Shown: positions 28,149-37,421 of the stretch, piece by piece | How positions within the stretch are numbered: position 1 is the stretch's first letter | Layout of the letters: the number at the start of each line of letters is the position of its first letter | Origin: Rhodospirillales bacterium | GTDB taxonomy: Bacteria > Pseudomonadota > Alphaproteobacteria > Micavibrionales > Micavibrionaceae | Assembly: GCA_020638395.1 (NCBI GenBank) | Contig: JACKIP010000001.1 | Span: 207,453-271,452, forward strand | DNA length: 64,000 nt | Direction of reading: 5' to 3' | Notes under the pieces: model-generated | Told to the model about the DNA's origin: nothing | The model's input: the letters and a program-made list of their open reading frames with translations, nothing else | The model's database searches: none | Made by a program: the position numbers and the translations under genes

Positions 28149-29365
28149 GGCAGCCTCTCGATCAGATCTTTCCACATTTCCAGAGATAAGTCCGGCGTAT
28201 ATTTCTCGCGCGCGGCCTCTGCTCCCTTATACAGAGCGTGCCAGGCCTCTCCGTTATCGCGCAGATGCCGGATGGTATTGGCCAGAAAATCTGCCCGCCC
28301 CTGCGGAATGGTAATGCCCGCCTGCATGGTTTCCAGCATCACAAACAGATCGGACTCCTCCCCGCCGATAAACAGGCAGGGACGCTTGACGGTAAAAATA
28401 TCATAGATGCGGCTGGGGAGCATTTTACCATGCGCCTCATCCGCCATGGAAATAATGTGAAGATCACCGCTCTCCAAAAGTCCCTTCAACTGGCGACGCG
28501 GCTGGTAGGGGAGAAACCGGATGTTCTCCAGACGTTCGCGTGCACGGATTTTAGCCAGCTCAAAAAGTTTCTGATTGCTACCCACAAACAAAAATTCAAT
28601 GTCATGCTCTGTGCGGTTTAAAATCCTAGCCGCATCAAGGATGGTCTGATAGGGGTGCGCCCGCCCCATATTCCCGGCATAAAGAATGCGAAATTTCGCC
28701 GGGAGCGCTGCCCGCTCTTCATCCGTTAATTCATGTTTATTATCATGGTGTTTAGGTTCTTTGCTAGCATCTTCCTTTAGCAAGATACGGTCTGTCCAGT
28801 TGGGAATAATATGAATAATTTCCTCAAAAAGGACCTTTCTCAGGAGGACCTGCTTCATACAGGCCCCGATAGCCACCACAGCATCACAGGAGCGCATCGA
28901 GCGGGCGGTGAAATAGTCCAGCATCCGGTAAAGTCCACGGGGAATTTTATAATCCAGCGCCGGGAGAATGTCAGGATACACATCCTGCGACCAGTGAATA
29001 TGTTTTACTTTCAGGGTCTTGGAGATCATTGCTCCGAAAATAACAAAGAAAGGTGGATCTGTTTTTGTCAGGAGAATATCCGGTTTTGGCAGGGTCAGAG
29101 CCTTGAAAAACAGGCGCAAAGATACGGACATATTTCCTATCATCGAGCGGGGGTTGCGTGGAGATTTTATTCTTATAATCTCCACCCCATAGGGTTCCTT
29201 GCGCACCATCGCCTGTGGTCCGGTTGTCAGAACCGTAACCTGATATCCTTCTCCGCTCAGATATGTTGCCAGTTCATACAACAATCTCCCCGTGGCTCCG
29301 ACCGTTGGCGGAAAGACCCGGTTTATCATCAATATTCTGCGCGTTTTTTTCGGCTTTTTTGTCAT
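28145..29365 (-). CDS. GT4 family glycosyltransferase
   Basis: A 406-residue GT-B fold enzyme that would add a sugar from a nucleotide-sugar donor to a growing polysaccharide at the membrane. The N-terminal domain starts ILMINRVFPPTVGATGRLLYELA. The C-terminal donor domain has FRILYAGNMGRAHPYQTIL and the acidic MLPSRIYDIFTVKRPCLF segment. The layout resembles WcaI-like transferases. The start at 29365 overlaps the upstream Wzy-like gene by 92 bp; AGGAG lies only one base away, and ATG 29329 is an alternative. Confidence 0.88.
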   Translation of the reverse strand: MTKKPKKTRRILMINRVFPPTVGATGRLLYELATYLSGEGYQVTVLTTGPQAMVRKEPYGVEIIRIKSPRNPRSMIGNMSVSLRLFFKALTLPKPDILLTKTDPPFFVIFGAMISKTLKVKHIHWSQDVYPDILPALDYKIPRGLYRMLDYFTARSMRSCDAVVAIGACMKQVLLRKVLFEEIIHIIPNWTDRILLKEDASKEPKHHDNKHELTDEERAALPAKFRILYAGNMGRAHPYQTILDAARILNRTEHDIEFLFVGSNQKLFELAKIRARERLENIRFLPYQPRRQLKGLLESGDLHIISMADEAHGKMLPSRIYDIFTVKRPCLFIGGEESDLFVMLETMQAGITIPQGRADFLANTIRHLRDNGEAWHALYKGAEAAREKYTPDLSLEMWKDLIERLP

Positions 29366-30533
29366 GCTCCTGCCCGGTTAAACCATAACATGCAATCATC
29401 ATCAAGACGAACCCAAAATCAAGGGACTTATAGCTTGCATAAAGAAAGATATCTATGACAAATGGCCAGAAGAGCGCAAGTGCTAAAATGGTATTCTTAC
29501 GAAAAAGATCCGGAAAGCGGAGCAACAGCGTTCCAAGATATGACAGGGTTAACAGCATGCCGATCATCCCGGTTTTCAGAAGCGCCGCACTCAGCAGGCT
29601 ATGGGTATAATTCACCGTCAGACCGCCAACGGCGGGAGATTGCAGCGTTCCGCCCCATCCCTGCCCGAATAAAAACGTCGGGGTACTTTCCACCACCCGC
29701 TCCCAGACGGCTTCCAGTTCGGATAAACGCATATTTGATCCAACCAGCCGGTTTTTCTCGATCAGAGCGGCCAGAACCGGCCCGACCGCCTCCCCATAGA
29801 CATAAAAAAGCAGACCCCCGGCGGCTGCGGCCAGACATACCGCCCGCAAAAGGCTGCGCCGCAGAACACCAATCCCCAGAATGATCCCGCTACAGGCCAT
29901 CGCGCCAAAACTGGCCCGCTGGACCGCCGCCGCCATCGCCAGAACCGGCAGAACCATAGTAATCGCTGCGAAAGCCGGCCCCACCGGAGAGGAAAAGCGG
30001 AACGCGGACAGGGCATATCCCCCCAGCAATAATGCGGCGAACAGAACCGTAGGCGCATTCACCAGATACAGCGCATCCAGAATCTGTCCTTCGCCGGAAC
30101 GGCCGGCCTGCATCGCACTCAGACCGCGCGCGGCAAAGATCAATCCCGCCACCAGAAACAGCAAAACGACACTCTGCTTCTGCTGTTGCGAAAGCCGGTA
30201 AAAAAATCCATAGGTAAAGTAGGGCAATAACAAAAACAAAAACGGAAAAAGATCACGAATAACGGCACTGATCTCATTTCCCTGCAGAATTGCCATGACG
30301 ACAGGAGCGCTGAGACCATAAATCAGTAACAAACGCGATGTTTTCATCCAGAGCGGTTCTGCAGTACGGGGCCGGAGCAGCGCAAATGCCGCCGTCGGAA
30401 ACCCTAAAGACACTAACAGGCCGCTGCCAACCAGAATTTCCACGCCGCCGGGCGCATCCGGTGTCGGATAGCCCGCCGCTGCATACAGCAGAACGGCGGC
30501 ACAGAAGAAAAAAAACCGGACTTTCTGGGGCAT
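29274..30533 (-). CDS. O-antigen ligase/Wzy polymerase-like membrane protein
   Basis: About 419 residues with roughly ten to twelve membrane helices and one larger periplasmic loop (about 255-310, containing RLSELEAVWERV and LFGQGWGG), the pattern of Wzy polymerases and O-antigen ligases. The hydrophilic C-terminus (GQEHDKKAEKNAQN) is encoded in the region shared with the next gene. ATG 30533 is chosen; TTG 30554 is also open. First gene of the overlapping Wzy-GT4-Wzz unit. The exact polymer is unknown. Confidence 0.82.
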   Translation of the reverse strand: MPQKVRFFFFCAAVLLYAAAGYPTPDAPGGVEILVGSGLLVSLGFPTAAFALLRPRTAEPLWMKTSRLLLIYGLSAPVVMAILQGNEISAVIRDLFPFLFLLLPYFTYGFFYRLSQQQKQSVVLLFLVAGLIFAARGLSAMQAGRSGEGQILDALYLVNAPTVLFAALLLGGYALSAFRFSSPVGPAFAAITMVLPVLAMAAAVQRASFGAMACSGIILGIGVLRRSLLRAVCLAAAAGGLLFYVYGEAVGPVLAALIEKNRLVGSNMRLSELEAVWERVVESTPTFLFGQGWGGTLQSPAVGGLTVNYTHSLLSAALLKTGMIGMLLTLSYLGTLLLRFPDLFRKNTILALALFWPFVIDIFLYASYKSLDFGFVLMMIACYGLTGQEHDKKAEKNAQNIDDKPGLSANGRSHGEIVV

Positions 30534-30565
30534 GGTTTGTAGAATCCTCTGCAAAAGTTAAAAAT

Positions 30566-30607
30566 CGTCATTTCCCGGATTTTTCCCGCAAATCCGGGCA
30601 GTGACGG
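30566..30607 (+). repeat. 42-bp palindromic repeat, symmetric variant
   Basis: Begins CGTCATTTCCCGGATTT and ends AAATCCGGGCAGTGACGG, so both ends carry CGTCA/TGACG instead of the usual CGTCA/AATCCA. It is followed by GCTTGAGGAGGTGTCTCAA, a flank also seen in a related form after 18218. It lies upstream of the Wzy-like gene. Confidence 0.75.
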
Positions 30608-30713
30608 CTTGAGGAGGTGTCTCAAGATTATGGGGAACGACTATAACTATAAGATTAGAAGGCGTTTTAAATAATTTTGCATTCCTCCCATATGCGTAAT
30701 CCATTTCTATTCC

Positions 30714-32381
30714 TCAGGACGTTTCTTCACTCAGGACGTCTTTCCGCGATAGTTTGCCGATCATGGTTTTGGGCAGAGGGTCTTTCCGGAATTCGTACAG
30801 GCGCGGAATTTCCATCGGGGAGAGATGATCTTTCAGGAATGTTTTGAGATCCTCTGCGCTCAGATCCCGCCCCTCCTTGCACTTGATCCAGGCTTTTACC
30901 ACTTCTCCGCGCTGCGGATGGGGGACGCCCGCGACAATGCATTCCTCCACACTCGGATGCAGATAGATCGCTTCTTCCACGTTGCGCGGATAGACATTAT
31001 AACCGTTGGTGATAATCATATCTTTGAGGCGGTCCACAATATAGGTGTAACCGTCTTCATCCAGGGTGGCGATATCGCCCGTATGCAGCCAGCCATTTTG
31101 CAGGGTTTTGGCCGTGGCGTCCGGGTTATTCCAATAGCCTTTCATGACCTGCGGCCCTTTGATGCACAGCTCTCCGCGTTCTTTCAGGGTGGTAACATCG
31201 CGTCCGGTCTCCGGATCAATCAGCTTGATTTCCGTGCGGGGCAAAACCATGCCGATGGATCCGGCGCGGTTTTCCGCCCGCAGCGGATTAACATGGGTAA
31301 TCGGGGAAGATTCGGTCAGGCCGTAGCCTTCCACCACGGTGCAGCCGGTCTTATCTTCGAAAGACTTTTTAATCTCGACAGGCATCGGGGCTCCCCCGGA
31401 AATACAGGCTTTCAAAGACCGCAGATTATAGCACTCTATGCCCGGATAGTTGTTGATTGCGTTAAAAATAGCGGGGACAGCCATCATGTAATCCGGCCTT
31501 TTTTTGTGGATCAGCCTGATGGTGTCTTCCAGCTCAAACCGGGGAAGGGCAATAATTTCCAAAGCATTGCGCACCGAGAGATTCATCACCGCCGTCATCG
31601 CGAATACATGAAAGAAAGGGAGAATTCCCAGCATTTTTTCCTGTCCCGGTTTAAAGTCATGGCACCAGAGAGTTCCCTGCTCTGCATTGCCGACAATATT
31701 AGCATGAGTCAGCATGGCTCCCTTGGGAACGCCGGTGGTTCCGCCCGTATATTGCAGCAGAGCTATATCTTCCAGAGGGTCAATTGAAACCGGTTGCGGG
31801 GCCCCGCCGGTTGCGATCAGGGCATCATAGGATAGAATTCTCTGGTCATAAGGAACTGTCGAAATATCTTTGCTTTTGAGGAGCGGAAACAGGATATTCT
31901 TTGGAAAGGGCAGTAAGTTGGCAAATTGGCTGACAATTAAGGTGCGCAGGCGTGTATCCCGCAGGCATGCCAAAGCCTTGTCATACAGAAGAGACAGGTC
32001 GCAGGTTATCAGAATGTCCGTTTCGCTGTTTTCGATCTGGTAGGCCAGTTCCTTGACCGGATAGAGCGGATTATAGTTCACAATGGTGGCACCGGTCATG
32101 GCAATGGCATAATAGCCGACCAGATAGCTGGGAGTATTGGGCAGGAATAACCCGACCTTGGTTCCCTTTCCAACGCCGCGTGCCTGAAGCGCCGCAGCCA
32201 GCGCCCGGGCCATCCGGTGAAGAGTGGCCCAGTCATATTTTTTCCCAAGAAAATCAAATGCCGGGGCAGACGGATACTCGGCGGCGGTGCGTTCCAGAAG
32301 GAGGTGCACGGGATGCGCCGGAATATCGGCATACCAGTCTATTTCTGCAGGATAGGATTTAAGCCAGAGAGGAGATGTCAT
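30714..32381 (-). CDS. fadD: long-chain fatty acid--CoA ligase
   Basis: Activates fatty acids to acyl-CoA via an acyl-adenylate, for beta-oxidation or lipid use. The 555-residue protein has the AMP-binding signature YTGGTTGVPKGAMLTHAN, the GYGLTESSP motif, GWLHTGDIATLDEDGY with the adenylate-binding Asp, and the C-terminal lysine region PKTMIGKLSRK. The start at 32381 (MTSPLWLKSYP) fits the family; ATG 32396 is an alternative. It is divergent from accB. Confidence 0.93.
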   Translation of the reverse strand: MTSPLWLKSYPAEIDWYADIPAHPVHLLLERTAAEYPSAPAFDFLGKKYDWATLHRMARALAAALQARGVGKGTKVGLFLPNTPSYLVGYYAIAMTGATIVNYNPLYPVKELAYQIENSETDILITCDLSLLYDKALACLRDTRLRTLIVSQFANLLPFPKNILFPLLKSKDISTVPYDQRILSYDALIATGGAPQPVSIDPLEDIALLQYTGGTTGVPKGAMLTHANIVGNAEQGTLWCHDFKPGQEKMLGILPFFHVFAMTAVMNLSVRNALEIIALPRFELEDTIRLIHKKRPDYMMAVPAIFNAINNYPGIECYNLRSLKACISGGAPMPVEIKKSFEDKTGCTVVEGYGLTESSPITHVNPLRAENRAGSIGMVLPRTEIKLIDPETGRDVTTLKERGELCIKGPQVMKGYWNNPDATAKTLQNGWLHTGDIATLDEDGYTYIVDRLKDMIITNGYNVYPRNVEEAIYLHPSVEECIVAGVPHPQRGEVVKAWIKCKEGRDLSAEDLKTFLKDHLSPMEIPRLYEFRKDPLPKTMIGKLSRKDVLSEETS

Positions 32382-32543
32382 CCCTACAGGATACATGAAA
32401 AATATCAATAAATCATGACCTTTTGCTGGAGGCATGCCCTGCGTCATTCTGAGCGGAGCGACGGGCGCGAAGAGGGGCAATTCTCGTCAAAGCCGTGTCA
32501 TGACAAAATTGAGGGGCGGTAAGTTCGGGGTCGTTCCGCCCTT

Positions 32544-32572
32544 TGACATCCGCACAAAATTCCTCTAGATAT
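32544..32572 (+). promoter_or_regulatory. promoter of accB-accC
   Basis: TTGACA (32544-32549), 17-base spacer, TAGATA (32567-32572), ending 28 bases before the accB start. Spacing and position fit a housekeeping promoter. Confidence 0.65.
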
Positions 32573-32600
32573 GAGAGGTTAAAAAATATCAGGAATAAAT

Positions 32601-33056
32601 ATGAAAATAAATGCCAAGGCAATCCGCGAACTGGCGGATCTACTCGATGAAACCGGATTGACAGAGATTGAAGTCGCCGACGGCGATCAATCCATTCGTG
32701 TTAATAAAGGCGGAATGATGGTGGCAGGCAATAGCGGCATGCACCTGTCAATGTCATCCGATCCGGCGATCCCTCAGGTTGCAAACAGTTCGGCTCCGGT
32801 CACCACTGCCGGGGACGATCATCCGGGGGCGGTCACATCTCCGATGGTGGGAACAGCCTATATGGCAGGCGAGCCGGGGGCAGCGGCTTTTGTCTCCAAG
32901 GGAAAAACGGTTTCCGAGGGGGATACGCTGCTGATTATCGAAGCCATGAAGGTGATGAATCCGATTAAAGCGCCCCGTTCCGGTACGGTCACACACATTG
33001 CCGTTGAGAATGGTCAGCCGGTTGAATTCGGCGATGTGTTAATGGTCATAGAGTAA
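32601..33056 (+). CDS. accB: biotin carboxyl carrier protein of acetyl-CoA carboxylase
   Basis: Carries the biotin that shuttles CO2 between AccC and the carboxyltransferase in the first step of fatty acid synthesis. 151 residues. The N-terminal segment (MKINAKAIRELADLL) is typical, a flexible Ser/Pro/Ala linker covers about 45-78, and the C-terminal biotinyl domain has EAMKVMN with the biotinylated Lys117. AGGAA lies six bases before the ATG. accC follows after three bases. The ligase that would biotinylate it is at 50576-51337. Confidence 0.97.
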   Translation: MKINAKAIRELADLLDETGLTEIEVADGDQSIRVNKGGMMVAGNSGMHLSMSSDPAIPQVANSSAPVTTAGDDHPGAVTSPMVGTAYMAGEPGAAAFVSKGKTVSEGDTLLIIEAMKVMNPIKAPRSGTVTHIAVENGQPVEFGDVLMVIE

Positions 33057-33059
33057 AGC

Positions 33060-34409
33060 ATGTTTAAAAAAATCCTTATCGCCAACCGCGGCGAAATCGC
33101 GCTTCGTATTATCCGTGCCTGCCGGGAAATGGGAATCGGGACGGTTGCGGTCCATTCCACCGCAGATGCTAATTCCATGGCGGTGCGTCTGGCAGATGAA
33201 TCCGTCTGTATCGGGCCGCCTGCGGCAAAAGACAGCTATCTTTATATGCCTGCGATTATCTCCGCGGCTGAAGTGACGGGAGCCGAGGCCATCCACCCCG
33301 GCTATGGATTTTTATCGGAAAATTCCTCATTTGCCCGCATGATTGAAGCCCACGGATTCACCTTTATTGGTCCCAAGCCCGAGCATATTGACATGATGGG
33401 CGACAAGGTTATGGCCAAAAAGACTGTGAAAGAACTGGGTCTGCCGGTCGTTCCCGGTTCTGACGGCGCACTGGAATCTGTCGACGATGCCCGCCGGATT
33501 GCCGAAGAAGGCGGCTATCCGATGCTGATTAAAGCAGCCAGCGGCGGCGGCGGTAAAGGAATGAAAGTGGTGCGCAGTGCGGCGGACCTTGATGAGGCTT
33601 ACCGGACGGCGCGCTCCGAGGCCAAAGCCAATTTCGGTGATGATACCGTCTATATGGAAAAATATCTGGAAAAACCACGCCATATCGAGATCCAGATTTT
33701 TGGGGATACGCACGGGAATGCCGTCCATCTGGGGGAGCGTGATTGCTCGATCCAGCGCCGTCATCAGAAACTGATAGAAGAAGCTCCCTCCCCGATCCTG
33801 TCGGAGAAAGAGCGAGAGTATATCGGGTCTCTGTCTGCAGATATGGTCCGTAAATTGGGCTATCGTGGAGCCGGTACGATTGAGTATCTTTACGAAAACG
33901 GCGAATTCTATTTCATGGAAATGAATACTCGTATTCAGGTAGAGCATCCAGTCACGGAAATGATTACTGATATTGACCTGATTGCGGAGCAGATCAATAT
34001 TGCTGCTGGTCATCCGCTTAGTATGAAAAAAGATAATCTGCGGTTGCGGGGCCATGCTATTGAAATCCGCATCAATGCCGAAGATCCCGACACGTTTATG
34101 CCGTCTCCCGGTATGATTAAGCAGTTTCATGCGCCGGGGGGATTGAATGTCCGTCTGGATAGTGCCATCTATCAGGGATACACAATTCCGCCCTACTATG
34201 ACTCAATGATCGGCAAACTGATTGTCAAGGGTCGGACCCGGGATGAATGTATTGCCCGCCTGAAACGCGCAATCCGGGAAACGGTGATCGAGGGCGTTAA
34301 AACGACCCTGCCCCTGCATTACTGGATTTTGGAGCAAAAAGAATTTATCAATGGCGATTACACCATTCATTGGCTGGAGAAGAAGCTGAAAGATAAAGAA
34401 AAAGAGTAG
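33060..34409 (+). CDS. accC: biotin carboxylase of acetyl-CoA carboxylase
   Basis: ATP-dependent carboxylation of the biotin on AccB. The 449-residue protein has the N-terminal [17 protein letters not shown], the ATP-grasp glycine loop [14 protein letters not shown], and the catalytic region [18 protein letters not shown]. Length is standard. Immediately follows accB (three-base gap) and precedes a methyltransferase gene by three bases, so all three form one operon. Confidence 0.98.
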   Translation: MFKKILIANRGEIALRIIRACREMGIGTVAVHSTADANSMAVRLADESVCIGPPAAKDSYLYMPAIISAAEVTGAEAIHPGYGFLSENSSFARMIEAHGFTFIGPKPEHIDMMGDKVMAKKTVKELGLPVVPGSDGALESVDDARRIAEEGGYPMLIKAASGGGGKGMKVVRSAADLDEAYRTARSEAKANFGDDTVYMEKYLEKPRHIEIQIFGDTHGNAVHLGERDCSIQRRHQKLIEEAPSPILSEKEREYIGSLSADMVRKLGYRGAGTIEYLYENGEFYFMEMNTRIQVEHPVTEMITDIDLIAEQINIAAGHPLSMKKDNLRLRGHAIEIRINAEDPDTFMPSPGMIKQFHAPGGLNVRLDSAIYQGYTIPPYYDSMIGKLIVKGRTRDECIARLKRAIRETVIEGVKTTLPLHYWILEQKEFINGDYTIHWLEKKLKDKEKE

Positions 34410-34412
34410 GTA

Positions 34413-35213
34413 ATGAAAAAGAATCTGGGCGCTTTTTACGACGAAACCAGTGACTTTCAACAGGCGCAGTTTAATTATCTGACAAAATTCATAAAAGACC
34501 ATCTGCCGGTTGAAGCGATTGAAACATTGCTGGATATCGGGGCCGGGACCGGAAAGCGCACCAAAGACTGTTTTGATATTTTCCCATCCCTCAGCCATAT
34601 TCTGGCGCTGGAACCAGATCCGGATATGTTTGCACAGGCTATTCATCACCATAATGATGAGCGGATTGAGTATCTGCGCAAATCGGCGGCGTATATTGGT
34701 CAAATGCCGCGGGAATCAGGGCCGTTTGATCTGGTGTTATCTCACTGGACGTTGCACTGGATCCAAAATAAAACCGCATTGTTCAAAGATCTGGAACGGG
34801 TTGTGGAGCCGGGCAGCTATTTTGTGCTTTCAAGCTGTGAGCGGTTGCCGCAGATTTTGGAAGATATTGATTTGTATGTGCGTTCGGAGCTGGGGATTTC
34901 CCCCAGCGGAGAGTCGCCGTTTCATTACCAGACACGATCCGAGTGGGAAGCTTTGCTGAAAACTCATGGCTGGACTATCAAAGCCGCGGAGAATTTTACC
35001 GTCGATCACGTTGTAAGGGATGCCAAGGAATATCTGGAGCACTGGTTTACGACCAGCACCGGCAAATCAACCTATAACCGCCATCTGGTAGAGATCAGCG
35101 ATCTGGCCCGCAGTGATCTGGTCTGGTTTATGGAGCGGAAATACGGCAGAGGGGAAAAATCTGCAGGCCTGCAATTCAATGAAGATGTCGTCTTTATTGT
35201 AGCGGAGAAGTAA
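34413..35213 (+). CDS. SAM-dependent methyltransferase, BioC-like
   Basis: A 266-residue class I methyltransferase. Motif I is LLDIGAGTGKRTKD (about 43-56), the acidic residue after strand 2 is in ALEPDPDMFAQA, and FDLVLSHWTLHWI follows. The last two resemble BioC, which methylates malonyl-ACP for biotin synthesis, but WHWI-like motifs also occur in other small-molecule methyltransferases. Position directly after accBC makes a link to malonyl or biotin metabolism reasonable but unproven. Its 3' end overlaps the convergent YgjV-like gene by 20 bp. Confidence 0.83.
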   Translation: MKKNLGAFYDETSDFQQAQFNYLTKFIKDHLPVEAIETLLDIGAGTGKRTKDCFDIFPSLSHILALEPDPDMFAQAIHHHNDERIEYLRKSAAYIGQMPRESGPFDLVLSHWTLHWIQNKTALFKDLERVVEPGSYFVLSSCERLPQILEDIDLYVRSELGISPSGESPFHYQTRSEWEALLKTHGWTIKAAENFTVDHVVRDAKEYLEHWFTTSTGKSTYNRHLVEISDLARSDLVWFMERKYGRGEKSAGLQFNEDVVFIVAEK

Positions 35214-35712
35214 GTCGCGCTGCATCCTCTTTTTTGATTTTGCGGATCGTAAAGATATTGGCTCCCAGATAAAACAGCTCCAGCAGCGTGCCGCCAATGG
35301 ACCCTTGCAGAAGGTTATGCAGAAACCAGAAAGATGTTCCTATAAACAGGGCATAGCGCATCGGCAGCCGTTCGAGGTAAAACATCGCATAGGTTCCGAT
35401 CAGCCCGGCAATAATCGGGAGGGCATCAACCCAGCCGTGTATATAAAAATACCCCAGAGGAATATAGGCAGCAAAGAACAAGGGGGCGAGAGGCCGGACC
35501 TTCTTGAATATGGATAAGAACGATCTTATTCCGGAAAATGATGCCGCGCCTGTTCCGACATACGCTCCTAAAAAGAAGAAATGCAGGGCCATCGCAAAGG
35601 AGGCAATTCCGATCAATAATTTCAGGGCAATATCGTCTTTAGACAGATAAGCCGCAATCCCCAGAAGAAAACCGAGAATTCCGATTGCCTGGACGATGTA
35701 CTCAAAAGGCAT
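35194..35712 (-). CDS. YgjV-like inner membrane protein
   Basis: A 172-residue protein with about five to six helices (IVQAIGILGFLLGIAAYL; LLIGIASFAMALHFFFLG; PLFFAAYIPLGYFYI; ALPIIAGLIGTYAMF; YALFIGTSFWFLHNLLQGSIGGTLLE in part). The GILGFLLGIAAYLSKDD start and the SFWFLHNLLQGSIGG motif match the YgjV family, whose function is not known. It converges with the methyltransferase gene. Confidence 0.75.
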   Translation of the reverse strand: MPFEYIVQAIGILGFLLGIAAYLSKDDIALKLLIGIASFAMALHFFFLGAYVGTGAASFSGIRSFLSIFKKVRPLAPLFFAAYIPLGYFYIHGWVDALPIIAGLIGTYAMFYLERLPMRYALFIGTSFWFLHNLLQGSIGGTLLELFYLGANIFTIRKIKKEDAARLTSPLQ

Positions 35713-35825
35713 GCCCTTTTATAGAGGAGAAAAAAGGATTCGTCAAAAACTCTATGAAAAACTTTAATATTTTCTTTAAATAGAATATAGTATAATCAGG
35801 TTGTAAAATTTTTTGGGTATTTTAG

Positions 35826-36302
35826 ATGGGTTTGGGATTAGGCAGACTATTTCATCCGATACTGGTTTTGTTCGGTTTATCGAAAAAGCCGCAGGAGTCC
35901 GTATACGTAGAAGAAACTCCGGTTGAGCCAATTGAGGGAACACACGGACTAATCGATGCGGAAGGCGTGATCGCCCGCGAGAAGGATAAAATTGCGCTGA
36001 TTATAGATTACGAGTTTGCGGATCTTCCGGTCTGGGTTGAATGGGACGTCGATCTGCAACAAATCAGCATTGCCCAGAATGGCGGGGCAGTTGCGATTTT
36101 AAATACAATTTTAACTGAAAAACAGGCAAAAGACTTTGAAAGTACGGACAAATTGTTGTTATGTACCAATATCGGCGAGGAACGTGTGGTTCACACATTG
36201 CCCTTGATTTTGAGAAACAGTAATGACAATGATGTAACAATTGAAGAGAATATGGCCGGATTTGGAAAAGAACTGGCTGTTGGTGCTGTAACAACAAAAT
36301 AG
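35826..36302 (+). CDS. small protein of unknown function
   Basis: 158 residues, not recognised. A short hydrophobic N-terminus (LGRLFHPILVLFGL) could be an amphipathic anchor. Next comes an acidic linker, then a beta-rich region (KIALIIDYEFADLPVWVEWDVDLQQISIAQNGG) and a Thr/Asn-rich C-terminus. A -10-like TATAAT lies about 30 bp upstream. Followed after 25 bp by a 62-residue gene, probably the same transcript. Confidence 0.7.
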   Translation: MGLGLGRLFHPILVLFGLSKKPQESVYVEETPVEPIEGTHGLIDAEGVIAREKDKIALIIDYEFADLPVWVEWDVDLQQISIAQNGGAVAILNTILTEKQAKDFESTDKLLLCTNIGEERVVHTLPLILRNSNDNDVTIEENMAGFGKELAVGAVTTK

Positions 36303-36327
36303 ATAAAAACAAAAACAGAGGTGTGAA

Positions 36328-36516
36328 ATGACAACCATTTATGCGTTAACAAAACATACAGATCTGGCGAGATTTGAGGGAGCCCTCGAAGAGGTTCTGG
36401 GGGGTGCGACGCGTTTTGCCGGAAGCGGCAGCGGCGACAGCCTGTCTATTCAGAGGGAAGAAGGGGTTGGCCCGGCTACTCCCGGAACGTCGTCTGATCT
36501 TAAATTTTTCTTTTAG
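36328..36516 (+). CDS. small protein of unknown function (62 aa)
   Basis: Starts MTTIYALTKHTDLARFEGALEE-type sequence with a good GAGG ribosome site seven bases before the ATG and a 25-bp gap after the preceding gene. The second half is Gly/Ser-rich and disordered-looking, ending KFFF. No family recognised. Kept because of its ribosome site and operon position. Confidence 0.55.
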   Translation: MTTIYALTKHTDLARFEGALEEVLGGATRFAGSGSGDSLSIQREEGVGPATPGTSSDLKFFF

Positions 36517-36544
36517 GAACAAAAAAATCTAGCAAAGGGACGCT

Positions 36545-36570
36545 CCGCCTGCAGGCGGTCTTCCTTGTTG
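36545..36570 (+). terminator. possible terminator
   Basis: The 14-bp palindrome CCGCCTGCAGGCGG (36545-36558) is followed by a pyrimidine-rich TCTTCCTTGTTG, 28 bp after the stop codon of the 62-residue gene. The T-run is imperfect. Confidence 0.4.
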
Positions 36571-36674
36571 TCGTTTCCCGGCTCCGTTCGTGTAATCCAT
36601 GTGTTCGTTATTTTTCTGGCGATTGTGCCATGCTTTGAATGGTCAAAGGCTCTGGCGTGAGGTATACTCCCGGA

Positions 36675-37421
36675 ATGTCGCTTGAATTGCCTTGTATTAC
36701 GCTGGTAGATGATGATCTGAATATCACCGCCTCTTTGAAGATGACGCTTGAGTCGCAGGGATTCAAGGTTTCCGTCTGCCATGATGGGGAAGAGGGATAT
36801 AAATCCCTGACCCAGACGCCGCCGGATGTTGCGATTCTGGATATCAAAATGCCCCGGATGGACGGGTTGGAGCTGCTGCAGAAATTACGGGCGCAGGACT
36901 ACACACATCCGATTATCATGTTGACGTCGAAAGATGATGAGGTCGATGAGTTAATGGGGTTTCGGCTGGGAGCCGATGATTACATTACCAAACCGTTTTC
37001 GCAAAAATTACTGATTGCGCGTATTCGCGCCCTGATAAAGCGCCATGAGAGAGTTGGTCTTTTCCGGGATAGTGCCGCCACGGGGGGCGATTTATCGACC
37101 GATCCGCAGGAGCGACTGGTACGGGGCGATTTAATTCTGGATGATGCCCGCCATCTGTGCATCTGGAAAAACCAGCCGCTCAGCCTGACGGTGACGGAGT
37201 ATCTGCTGGTGAAAACTCTGGCGGGGCATCCGGGGCATGTGAAAAGCCGTGACCAGCTCATGGATGCGGCTTATGGCGATGATATTTACGTCGATGATCG
37301 CACGATTGATTCTCATGTCAAAAGAATCCGGAAAAAATTTAAAAATCTTGATGAAGAGTTCGACCGGATTGAAACCCTCTATGGGGTGGGATACAAATAC
37401 AGAGATGACGACCCGGTTTAA
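36675..37421 (+). CDS. chvI: response regulator, ChvI/OmpR class
   Basis: A 248-residue transcriptional regulator. The receiver domain has Asp pair DDD near residue 12-14, phosphoacceptor Asp56 (VAILDIKMPRMDG), the conserved Thr/Ser in MLTSKDD and Lys in DDYITKPF. A winged-helix DNA-binding domain follows (VTEYLLVKTLA... VGYKYRDDD). ChvI-type regulators control envelope, acid response and host interaction genes in alphaproteobacteria. Start 36675 is chosen by family alignment; ATG 36639 is open. Overlaps the kinase gene by 17 bp. Confidence 0.9.
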   Translation: MSLELPCITLVDDDLNITASLKMTLESQGFKVSVCHDGEEGYKSLTQTPPDVAILDIKMPRMDGLELLQKLRAQDYTHPIIMLTSKDDEVDELMGFRLGADDYITKPFSQKLLIARIRALIKRHERVGLFRDSAATGGDLSTDPQERLVRGDLILDDARHLCIWKNQPLSLTVTEYLLVKTLAGHPGHVKSRDQLMDAAYGDDIYVDDRTIDSHVKRIRKKFKNLDEEFDRIETLYGVGYKYRDDDPV

